A stretch of 6,124 nucleotides of DNA from Mollicutes bacterium (lineage in GTDB: Bacteria > Bacillota_I > Bacilli_A > Izemoplasmatales > Izemoplasmataceae): the NCBI GenBank assembly GCA_003551405.1, contig PUMO01000158.1:1-6124 (forward strand). The letters are read 5' to 3'. The notes beneath the pieces are model-generated. The model made no database searches, had not been told where the DNA came from, and saw only the letters and a program-made list of their open reading frames with translations. How positions within the stretch are numbered: the first letter of the stretch is position 1; each line of letters starts with the position of its first letter. Positions 1-5,535 of this stretch are shown piece after piece. The position numbers and the translations under genes are program-made.

Positions 1-1310
1 CCATCCACATCAATGGTTTCAAGACTGCCCTTTAAGGCTTCAATTGAACCATGCGTATCACCTTTGATGATCAAGGGCAGTGTCTTGATATTTCCGTCAT
101 TCATCGATTCGAACAGTTCATCAAGACTCATTGCTTTGGACATGCCCCGTTCTTCTTTCCATGTACGGTGCGCACGCGTTTCACTAATCTGGCGGGCCTC
201 TTTATCATCTGAGAACACTTTAAAGGCATCCCCCGCCTGCGGCACATCATTAAGGCCGATAATCTCAACAGCTTGAGATGGTTCGGCGTTTTCGATATTT
301 CTTGCATAGTCGTCTGTCATGGCGCGCACGCGTCCGTAAGTATCGCCTACAACAAGCGTATCGCCCACTTGCAAGGTACCGTTTTGAACGAGCAGGGTCG
401 CAACGGGACCGCGGCTTTTGTCAAGTTCACTTTCAATGACAACCCCTTGGGCTTTACGGTTCGGATTGGCTTTGAATTCTTCCACCTCAGCGGTAAGAAG
501 AAGCATCTCAAGGAGTTCATCAACATTTTCACCTTTTAAGGCGGACATTTCCACAAAGATGGTTTGACCGCCCCAGTCTTCAGGCAATAAGTTGAACTCT
601 GCAAGTTCCTGTTTGACTTTATCAGGGTTGGCGCCGGGCGCGTCCATTTTATTGACCGCCACAATGATGGGCACTTCAGCCGCTTTGGCATGGTCAATCG
701 CTTCGCGGGTTTGGGGCATGACGCCGTCATCCGCCGCAACGACCAATACAGCAATGTCTGTAGCGCGGGCACCGCGTGCACGCATCTCAGTAAATGCTGC
801 GTGACCCGGCGTATCGATGAAAGTGATCGTTTTGCCGTTTTTCACATACTGGTATGCACCGATATGCTGGGTGATGCCGCCGGCTTCGCCTTCTGTGACG
901 CGGGCATTGCGAATGGTATCGAGAAGTGTCGTTTTTCCGTGGTCAACATGACCCATGATGGTCACAACCGGCGGGCGGATGTGTAAGTCTTCAGGGTCAT
1001 CGGTTTCTTCAATTTCATCGAACCGGCTCTTGTCCGTTACCTTGCCCTCTTCAACGGGTAAGTCGTATTCGAGTGCAAGGAGTTCGACCGTTTCATAATC
1101 CAGTGTCTGGTTTTGCGTTGCCATGACACCGAGGCCCATGGCTTTTTTAATTAAGTCATTCGCACCAATGCCGAGTTGCTCTGCAAACTCTCCCAGTGTC
1201 ATGCCTGGTGTATACACCGCTTTATCAGCGGTGGGTTTGAGTGGTGCTTTGGGCTTTGCTTGCTTTTGGGTGCTTTTTTTCTTATTTGTTTTCTGACGTT
1301 TTTTTGCCAT
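1..1310 (-). CDS. infB: Translation initiation factor IF-2, N-terminal part (3' end outside window)
   Basis: IF2 is the GTPase that places fMet-tRNA on the 30S subunit and promotes 50S joining. The reading frame starts at ATG 1310 behind an AGAGGTGG ribosome binding site and stays open to the left edge, giving 436 codons. Visible in order: a short Lys/Gln-rich basic leader (residues 1-31), one IF2_N domain (about 32-85, TPGMTLGEFAEQLG), then the G domain with P-loop GHVDHGKT (120-127), G2 region GGITQHIGAY, G3 DTPGH (166-170), G4 NKMD (220-223) and G5 SAL (256-258). Beta-barrel domain II begins near 289 (GVVIESELDKSRGP), and the start of domain III (IIKGDTHGSIEAL) is at the edge. The long N-terminal extension of Bacillus or E. 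coli IF2 is absent, as in compact Mollicute-type forms. The C-terminal fMet-tRNA-binding domain lies outside the window. The gene begins 15 nt after ylxQ and is the last visible gene of the rimP operon. Confidence 0.98.
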   Translation of the reverse strand, partial: MAKKRQKTNKKKSTQKQAKPKAPLKPTADKAVYTPGMTLGEFAEQLGIGANDLIKKAMGLGVMATQNQTLDYETVELLALEYDLPVEEGKVTDKSRFDEIEETDDPEDLHIRPPVVTIMGHVDHGKTTLLDTIRNARVTEGEAGGITQHIGAYQYVKNGKTITFIDTPGHAAFTEMRARGARATDIAVLVVAADDGVMPQTREAIDHAKAAEVPIIVAVNKMDAPGANPDKVKQELAEFNLLPEDWGGQTIFVEMSALKGENVDELLEMLLLTAEVEEFKANPNRKAQGVVIESELDKSRGPVATLLVQNGTLQVGDTLVVGDTYGRVRAMTDDYARNIENAEPSQAVEIIGLNDVPQAGDAFKVFSDDKEARQISETRAHRTWKEERGMSKAMSLDELFESMNDGNIKTLPLIIKGDTHGSIEALKGSLETIDVD

Positions 1311-1325
1311 GAAAACCACCTCTTT

Positions 1326-1619
1326 CTATGGGTTGAAAGTGGGATGTTTCATCAAAGGGGAATCTTTGATGGCAACCACTTTGACATGCGCACGTCCAAT
1401 CGCAGAAGATAGTTCTGCTTCACTGAACGTCTGATTGCATGGAATTTGATAAGTTCGCGCTTTGTCAGTGAGTTTTTTCCTGGTGTTATCTCCAAGGTCG
1501 CGGGCCATGAAGATATAAAGATTTTGTGTTTCCTGCACGGCGCTTAGCACACGTTTGCCGCCAACGACAATGTCGCCTTTTTTAGCGGCCAGGCCAAGCA
1601 TATTGATAAGATTATTCAT
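1326..1619 (-). CDS. ylxQ: YlxQ, L7Ae/L30e-family K-turn RNA-binding protein
   Basis: A 97-residue protein of the L7Ae/L30e/S12e/Gadd45 fold. Bacillus homologues (YbxF, YlxQ) bind kink-turn RNA, but the physiological target is unclear. The N-terminus carries the family signature LGLAAKKGDIVVGG (residues 8-21), followed by KRVLSAVQ, a central strand with ARDLGDNTRKKL, and the later FSEAELSSAIGRAHVKVVAIKD segment, which matches the family's C-terminal helix-strand unit. Length agrees with B. subtilis YlxQ (about 100 aa). The ATG at 1619 overlaps the end of ylxR by 8 nt (ATGAATAA), and no clear Shine-Dalgarno precedes it, so translation probably depends on coupling to ylxR. The stop is TAG at 1328-1326, 15 nt before infB. 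Identification rests on sequence signature plus the invariant position between ylxR and infB. Confidence 0.93.
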   Translation of the reverse strand: MNNLINMLGLAAKKGDIVVGGKRVLSAVQETQNLYIFMARDLGDNTRKKLTDKARTYQIPCNQTFSEAELSSAIGRAHVKVVAIKDSPLMKHPTFNP

Positions 1620-1875
1620 CGAGTATTTTTAAAAGCGCTTCGTAGATTTCAGGATCAACACTCACGTTGAAATGTTTGGCGATGAGGTTTTGCTTTTTCG
1701 CCTTTTCAATGACCGCGCGGTCTTTTTTAATGTATGCGCCACGGCCGTGGGCACGGCCAGTGGTATCAACACTGACTTCATCCGCTTTATTTTTGACCAC
1801 ACGGATCAGTTCATGTTTTTCAGCTTGTTCACGCGTCACGATGCATTTGCGGATTGGGGGTTTACGCTTCTTCAT
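1612..1875 (-). CDS. ylxR: YlxR/RnpM family small RNA-binding protein (DUF448)
   Basis: An 87-residue basic protein of the YlxR family, which has an RNA-binding-like fold. The B. subtilis member has been reported to bind RNase P RNA and was renamed RnpM; that role is transferred by homology only. Family motifs visible: an RKC motif at residues 9-11 (KPPIRKCIVTRE), ELIRVV (22-27), and TGRAHGRGAYI ending in the hallmark GRGAY (44-48). Length is close to the usual ~90 aa. An in-frame ATG exists far upstream at 2043, but that extension lies wholly inside nusA and matches nothing in the family. The ATG at 1875 sits 14 nt inside the nusA end and has a weak GGGTGAT ribosome binding site, so coupling to nusA is likely. 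Its stop overlaps the ylxQ start. Confidence 0.95.
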   Translation of the reverse strand: MKKRKPPIRKCIVTREQAEKHELIRVVKNKADEVSVDTTGRAHGRGAYIKKDRAVIEKAKKQNLIAKHFNVSVDPEIYEALLKILDE

Positions 1876-2959
1876 CGTCCATATCACCCGCTTCTTCCAG
1901 TGGGGTATAATCGATGGCTTTTTCTTCAGCGTCACTGATTGATTTGATATCGATTTTCCATCCACTGCTTTGTGCGGCCAAGCGAACATTTTGGCCCTTG
2001 GCGCCAATGGCACCGGTAAAGTCGGTATCTTCAACAATGACAACCGCTTCTTTTGTTTTTTTATCGGGGTTGATCGCTACAATCTGAGCAGGGGCAAGGG
2101 CATCCTGAATCAGTTCGTAAGGATTTTCACTCCAGCGATAAAAACTGATTTTTTCACCTTGAAGGGCATCTTCAACTTCGCGCTTACGGTTGGATTCACG
2201 GCCAAGACACGCACCAACCGGATCAACATTTTCATCATGGGAGTAAACCGCAATCTTGGAACGTGACCCTGCATCACGGGCAAGTCCCATGATTTCAACC
2301 GTACCGTCCATAATTTCAGGAACCACTTGTTCAATCAAGCGTTTGACAAGGTTACGGTCTGTGCGTGAAACAAAAACTTTGGGGCCTTTGGTTGTCATCT
2401 CGACTTTGGTAATGTAGACTTTAAGTTTTGCGCCAATGCGCGCTTCGTCTGTACGAAGCAATTCTTTTCGCGGCAGTGATGTCTCAAGACCATGCGACAG
2501 ATTCAATGTCACAAAATCTTTATTAAGGCCAACAATTTCGCTGGTGACCATTTCGTTTTCCTTTTCCTTGAACACTTCATAAACTTTTTCGCGCTCAAGT
2601 TGCTTAAGGCCCTGCGTTAAGATTTGTTTGGCGGATACCGCCGCAATGCGTCCAAAGTTTTTCGGGGTAATGTCTTTGGTAATGGTATCACCAATTTTTG
2701 CAGTCTTTTTTTCTTCACGAGCTTCACTCAAGGAAAGCTCGTTAAAGTCACTGGGTTCCTTGACGACCAAATAGTCCGCAAGCACTTTAATCTCATCTTT
2801 GTCTTCGTTAAATTCAATGCGGGCATGGTCGCTGCTTTGGTATTCCTTTTTAAAGGCATTGAGCATGCCGCGTTCAAGCACTTCAAGCACGCGCTGTTTT
2901 TCAAGGCCGCGTTCATTGACAATCACGTCGAGTGCTTTATAAAAATCTTTGGCTTTCAT
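1862..2959 (-). CDS. nusA: Transcription termination/antitermination factor NusA
   Basis: NusA binds RNA polymerase near the beta-flap and RNA exit channel, where it stimulates pausing and intrinsic termination. This 365-residue protein has the compact Bacillus-type length (about 370) without the proteobacterial acidic repeats. Order of domains: N-terminal RNAP-binding domain (1 to ~130, KDFYKALDVIVNERGL at the start), S1 domain (~135-200), KH1 (~225-290, SRSKIAVYS, NVDPVGAC) and KH2 (~300-340) with an intact GAKG loop (319-322) and the conserved QNVRLAAQ..GWKIDI. The tail (346-365) is acidic. The KH1 loop reads G-R-E-S (253-256) where a GXXG motif is expected. The ATG at 2959 follows AGGAGG with a 7-nt spacer, and that site overlaps the rimP TAG stop. 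The gene overlaps ylxR by 14 nt. Confidence 0.98.
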   Translation of the reverse strand: MKAKDFYKALDVIVNERGLEKQRVLEVLERGMLNAFKKEYQSSDHARIEFNEDKDEIKVLADYLVVKEPSDFNELSLSEAREEKKTAKIGDTITKDITPKNFGRIAAVSAKQILTQGLKQLEREKVYEVFKEKENEMVTSEIVGLNKDFVTLNLSHGLETSLPRKELLRTDEARIGAKLKVYITKVEMTTKGPKVFVSRTDRNLVKRLIEQVVPEIMDGTVEIMGLARDAGSRSKIAVYSHDENVDPVGACLGRESNRKREVEDALQGEKISFYRWSENPYELIQDALAPAQIVAINPDKKTKEAVVIVEDTDFTGAIGAKGQNVRLAAQSSGWKIDIKSISDAEEKAIDYTPLEEAGDMDDEEA

Positions 2960-2970
2960 GTGTGATCCTC

Positions 2971-3405
2971 CTAAAAATCGATCGCAAGACGGATGGTCTT
3001 GATTTCGTTCATTGCTATAGTAATGGGTTTTTTAGCTGTCTTCTCAAGAAGTTCGACCGTATCGGCATTCACTGCAATCAGTGTGCCTTCATAGATTGTA
3101 CCCTCACGGTTGATGTGCACAAATTTACCGATGGCACGCCGCATTTCCGCTTCATCGCGCAAAGGGTGTTCAGCGCCGGCACTACTGACTTCAAGCATAT
3201 ACGCCTGAGTGATGATGTCTTTTTCATCGAGCACATCCCCAATCGCGTCGCTCACTTTGACACAGTCATCAATACTGATGGGATCGGCGTGATCGATTTC
3301 AACGCTCAAAACGTAGTCGCCATCGCGTTTGTTAAAGTTCATTTCATACAGATAAAAGCCCATAGTTTCAACGACTTCCTCGACGATTGGTTTTAATTTG
3401 TCCAT
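2971..3405 (-). CDS. rimP: Ribosome maturation factor RimP
   Basis: RimP assists 30S subunit assembly around S12 and S19. The 144-residue protein has the two-domain layout of the family. The N-terminal alpha/beta domain (1 to ~83) contains GFYLYEMNFNKRDGDYVLSVEID and ISIDDCVKVSDAIGDVLD and ends in the family signature LEVSSAGAEHPL (71-82), where most homologues read LEVSSPGxxRPL; Pro and Arg are replaced by Ala and His. The C-terminal SH3-like beta-barrel (~84-144) includes GTIYEGTLIAVNADTVELL. The ATG at 3405 is preceded by AGAGGAGG with a 7-nt spacer. It is the first gene of the conserved rimP-nusA-ylxR-ylxQ-infB operon, and nusA starts 11 nt after its stop. Its 5' leader contains a terminator hairpin and an upstream ORF, annotated separately. 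Confidence 0.96.
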   Translation of the reverse strand: MDKLKPIVEEVVETMGFYLYEMNFNKRDGDYVLSVEIDHADPISIDDCVKVSDAIGDVLDEKDIITQAYMLEVSSAGAEHPLRDEAEMRRAIGKFVHINREGTIYEGTLIAVNADTVELLEKTAKKPITIAMNEIKTIRLAIDF

Positions 3406-3408
3406 GGT

Positions 3409-3441
3409 CTAACCTCCTCTTAGCATAAAAAGAGTGGGCAT
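3409..3441 (-). CDS. Putative leader peptide (10 codons) upstream of rimP
   Basis: An upstream ORF, ATG CCC ACT CTT TTT ATG CTA AGA GGA GGT TAG, encodes MPTLFMLRGG. It has its own AGAGGAG Shine-Dalgarno (3455-3449) with a 7-nt spacer, the same layout as the rimP ribosome binding site. The ATG lies in the loop of the leader terminator hairpin, the Shine-Dalgarno runs into its 5' arm, and the ORF then crosses the 3' arm, the U-tract and the rimP Shine-Dalgarno. The TAG is one codon before the rimP ATG, in the same frame. Translation would be expected to disrupt the terminator. It could also be coincidental, since AGAGGAG and the hairpin could have arisen for other reasons. No conservation data are available here. 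Confidence 0.35.
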   Translation of the reverse strand: MPTLFMLRGG

Positions 3442-3451
3442 CGACCCACTC
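3427..3451 (-). terminator. Intrinsic terminator / attenuator in the rimP-nusA leader
   Basis: On the minus strand a 7-bp perfect stem, GAGTGGG (3451-3445) with CCCACTC (3438-3432), encloses the loop TCGATG and is followed directly by TTTTT (3431-3427), then ATGC. It lies 57 nt beyond the methyltransferase stop and could end that upstream unit. However, the recognisable rimP promoter sits upstream of it, and only about 20 nt separate it from the rimP start, so rimP transcripts should have to pass it. That favours an attenuator. The modest stem and short U-tract fit a weak, factor-stimulated terminator. Confidence 0.75.
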
Positions 3452-3472
3452 CTCTAACCCATATGCAAGTGC

Positions 3473-3501
3473 ATTGTATCATAAAGCCTATTAAAAAGCA
3501 A
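3473..3501 (-). promoter_or_regulatory. Promoter of the rimP-nusA-infB operon (extended -10)
   Basis: Minus strand: -35 TTGCTT (3501-3496), a 17-nt spacer, and -10 TACAAT (3478-3473) preceded by TGA, which makes an extended -10 (TGATACAAT). The -10 matches 5 of 6 consensus bases; the -35 matches only the TTG. Transcription would begin near 3466-3470, leaving a leader of roughly 60 nt that holds the terminator hairpin and the rimP ribosome binding site. The promoter starts 7 nt after the methyltransferase stop codon. Inferred from sequence match only. Confidence 0.65.
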
Positions 3502-3507
3502 GAACAA

Positions 3508-4227
3508 TTAGCCAAGCAAGGGCTTAGAAGCATAAAGTGCATGCATGATAATGCTGCCCGCTACTGCGACGTTCAGTGAATCAATTGTAGCAATTGGAAT
3601 CACCACGGACGCATCGAGACGGGCGATGGTTGATTGTTTAAGCCCACTGCCCTCATTTCCTAGAACAAGTGCATAGGGCGGGGTGGGTTGTTTGTTAAGT
3701 CGCGCAGTATCACTGAGGTGTGCACCGATAAGCATGTGACCAGGGTAATTTTCCTTAAACGTCACCGCGTCCATATACGTAAAACCGATATGAAAGATGG
3801 CGCCTTGCGTGCTTCTTAACACTTTGGGCGCAAACACATCCGCACTTTCATCAATGATGATACTGTCAAACCCAAACGCAAGCGCACTCCTTATCAAGGT
3901 GCCCACATTGCCGGGGTCCTGAATGTTTTCAAGGATTAAAACCTTCTGCCCAACACTCCCTTGCGGCGGCATATGGGCGATACCGATGTCTTTTGGCGGG
4001 TGCGCTGAGTCTGTGATGTGTTTCATCACATCACGGCTTATTAAAAGTCCATCTTCAAACTGCGCAGATGTTTCAGTGTGAAAGGTTTGTTTTAAAAGTC
4101 CGTGATGACGCGCTTCTTCCAGGAGGTGTAGCCCCTCAATCAATAACGCATTTTCTTGTTTACGGTATTTTTTGCGAGAAAGTTTACGCGCATATTTAAC
4201 CGTTTCATTTTGTTTCGATGTAATCAT
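3508..4227 (-). CDS. TrmH/SpoU-family (SPOUT) RNA 2'-O-ribose methyltransferase
   Basis: A 239-residue AdoMet-dependent methyltransferase with the trefoil-knot SPOUT fold. The N-terminal RNA-substrate-binding domain (1 to ~90) reads SKQNETVKYARKLSRKKYRK and LLIEGLHLLEEA. The catalytic domain holds motif 1, N101-IQDPGNVGTLIRSALAFG with the catalytic-type Arg113, motif 2, LVLGNEGSGL (187-196), and motif 3, SLNVAVAGSI (217-226). It most resembles the YsgA-type branch; B. subtilis YsgA (RlmP) makes Gm2553 in the 23S A-loop, but RlmB-like or tRNA targets cannot be excluded, so no symbol is given. Motif 3 is one residue shorter before SLN and lacks the usual Gly. Two tandem ATGs (4230, 4227) follow GGAGGGG; the second has better spacing. 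The start overlaps the thiI end by 23 nt, indicating an operon. An upstream ATG at 4290 lies inside thiI and adds nothing family-like. Confidence 0.93.
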   Translation of the reverse strand: MITSKQNETVKYARKLSRKKYRKQENALLIEGLHLLEEARHHGLLKQTFHTETSAQFEDGLLISRDVMKHITDSAHPPKDIGIAHMPPQGSVGQKVLILENIQDPGNVGTLIRSALAFGFDSIIIDESADVFAPKVLRSTQGAIFHIGFTYMDAVTFKENYPGHMLIGAHLSDTARLNKQPTPPYALVLGNEGSGLKQSTIARLDASVVIPIATIDSLNVAVAGSIIMHALYASKPLLG

Positions 4228-5449
4228 CATACCCCTCCAGTGCGTCACTGACTGTGAACCCTTTTTCACTGAGGTCAATGGTCGTCTCACTATTGATACG
4301 AAGCGTCCGGGTGCTTGCGATGGCTTCTTTTATGAGCGTTTCGCCATCAAACAGTCTTTCATAGCGTTTTGCGTAGTAATCGCGGGGCTTGGTTGCCGGT
4401 TGACTCGGTACATATACCGCGCAGCAGTCTTCAAACGGACGCTTGGAAATCTCAAAGGTTCCAATGGCGCGCGCAATGTCAATCACAGGGTTTTTATCCA
4501 TGGTGATCAGTGGACGCAGCACAGGAATGGACGAGACCATTTCACTTACTTTCATGCTCTCAAGCGTTTGAGAGGCCACCTGGCCAATCGATTCGCCGTT
4601 AATAAGCACAGGGGTATAATCCAAATTCGCATACCTTTCAGCTATGCGCATCATCATGCGCCGCATGATGGTGATATGATACGGTTCAGGCACCTTGTTT
4701 AAAATCGCCTGATGCAAGGCGGTAAATGGGACCATGTGCAAGATGACACGCTGAGATTTACCATAAACAGCAAGCTGCCTGGATAGATCAATCGCCTTTT
4801 GCGCACTTTCAATGCTGGTAAGCGGGGTTGACTCAAAATGCATCATGTGCACATCAATGCCCTTGGTCATGGCCAAATAAGCGGCCACAGGCGAATCAAT
4901 CCCACCAGAAAGAAGTGCAATGCCTTTGCCCATTGTTCCAACAGGAAACCCGCCAATGCCTTCATAGACACGTGAAAAAATATAGGTGGCATCGTCCCGG
5001 ATTTCCACATTGAGTGTATAATCCGGGGTGTGGACATCAACGGTTAAATCGGTGCGCGCTTTTAACACGGCACCACCAAGGATTTTTTGCAGTTCAGGGG
5101 AATTCGGTGAAAACCGTTTATTGGCACGTTTCACTTCCACTTTGAACGTGGCGTTTTCATCCCAAGTCTTAGCTTCATACACCGCTTGATCGATAATGGT
5201 CTCAACCTCACTGTTGACAACCGTGACCGGCGAGACACTCACTAGGCCTGGGATTTTCTTTAAAATGTTGATGACGCGGGCTTCATCATCCACGTCCACA
5301 TCCACATAAAGACGGTCGTGGTTGGGCGTATAGCTTGCCTTTTCACCAAGACGTTCCTTGATGCGTCGGATGGCAGTATCAATAAATTTTTTCTTGTTTT
5401 TGCCCTTCAGGGTCAAATCTCCATAGCGAATCAAAATACGTTTTGTCAT
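4205..5449 (-). CDS. thiI: tRNA 4-thiouridine synthetase ThiI (no rhodanese domain)
   Basis: ThiI adenylates U8 of tRNA and transfers sulfur to form s4U; in some bacteria it also supports thiazole synthesis. The 414-residue protein has a ferredoxin-like N-terminus (MTKRILIRYGDLTLKGKNKKKF), a THUMP RNA-binding domain (~60-165) and a PP-loop ATP pyrophosphatase domain starting near 175 with the SGGIDS loop (181-186). Further family landmarks are GESIGQVASQTL (285-296) and PFEDCCAVYVPSQPATKP, containing Cys342-Cys343, the region of the catalytic cysteine. It ends at about residue 414 without the C-terminal rhodanese domain of E. coli ThiI, which is normal for Bacillota, where a dedicated cysteine desulfurase (NifZ) supplies sulfur. 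No such gene is beside it here. ATG 5449 follows GGAGG with a 6-nt spacer; the stop is TGA. The gene is first in a two-gene unit with the methyltransferase. Confidence 0.97.
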   Translation of the reverse strand: MTKRILIRYGDLTLKGKNKKKFIDTAIRRIKERLGEKASYTPNHDRLYVDVDVDDEARVINILKKIPGLVSVSPVTVVNSEVETIIDQAVYEAKTWDENATFKVEVKRANKRFSPNSPELQKILGGAVLKARTDLTVDVHTPDYTLNVEIRDDATYIFSRVYEGIGGFPVGTMGKGIALLSGGIDSPVAAYLAMTKGIDVHMMHFESTPLTSIESAQKAIDLSRQLAVYGKSQRVILHMVPFTALHQAILNKVPEPYHITIMRRMMMRIAERYANLDYTPVLINGESIGQVASQTLESMKVSEMVSSIPVLRPLITMDKNPVIDIARAIGTFEISKRPFEDCCAVYVPSQPATKPRDYYAKRYERLFDGETLIKEAIASTRTLRINSETTIDLSEKGFTVSDALEGYDDYIETK

Positions 5450-5472
5450 AGGGCACCTCCAAATCGATATTT

Positions 5473-5481
5473 ATTGTATCA
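5473..5481 (-). promoter_or_regulatory. Extended -10 promoter element for thiI
   Basis: Minus strand TGATACAAT (5481-5473) is identical to the extended -10 of the rimP promoter. At 16-18 nt upstream there is no good -35 (ATACGA or similar), so activity would rely on the TGn element. The start would fall near 5466, giving a leader of about 17 nt before the thiI ATG. The element lies in the 86-nt divergent gap to the GAF gene and overlaps the zone of the opposite promoter. Confidence 0.55.
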
Positions 5482-5487
5482 CATTCA

Positions 5488-5514
5488 TTGCAATATCGTA
5501 TGAGATTTTATACT
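5488..5514 (+). promoter_or_regulatory. Probable promoter of the methionine sulfoxide reductase gene
   Basis: Plus strand: -35-like TTGCAA (5488-5493, 4/6) and -10 TATACT (5509-5514, 5/6) with a short 15-nt spacer. The start would be near 5521, directly before the AGAGGTGA ribosome binding site (5523-5530), so the leader would be very short. The spacing is suboptimal, and the -35 lies within the spacer zone of the divergent thiI promoter, so the two may compete. Confidence 0.4.
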
Positions 5515-5535
5515 GTAAGGATAGAGGTGATTCAC

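Noticed and set aside
1612..2043. A longer 143-codon version of ylxR
   Set aside because: The extra 56 codons lie inside nusA in another frame and resemble no YlxR sequence. The family N-terminus (KKRKPPIRKC) begins at the ATG at 1875.
2932..3396. A 154-codon plus-strand ORF opposite rimP
   Set aside because: It is the antisense shadow of rimP, whose family signature, ribosome binding site and operon position are clear. The plus-strand translation shows no family motif and has no Shine-Dalgarno.
3454..3462. A two-codon mini-ORF (ATG GGT TAG) in the rimP leader
   Set aside because: It has no Shine-Dalgarno and sits within a few nt of the predicted transcript 5' end, so it is probably chance.
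3508..4290. A longer 260-codon version of the SPOUT methyltransferase
   Set aside because: The added residues lie inside thiI and are not family-like. GGAGGGG is correctly placed for the ATG at 4227 (or 4230).
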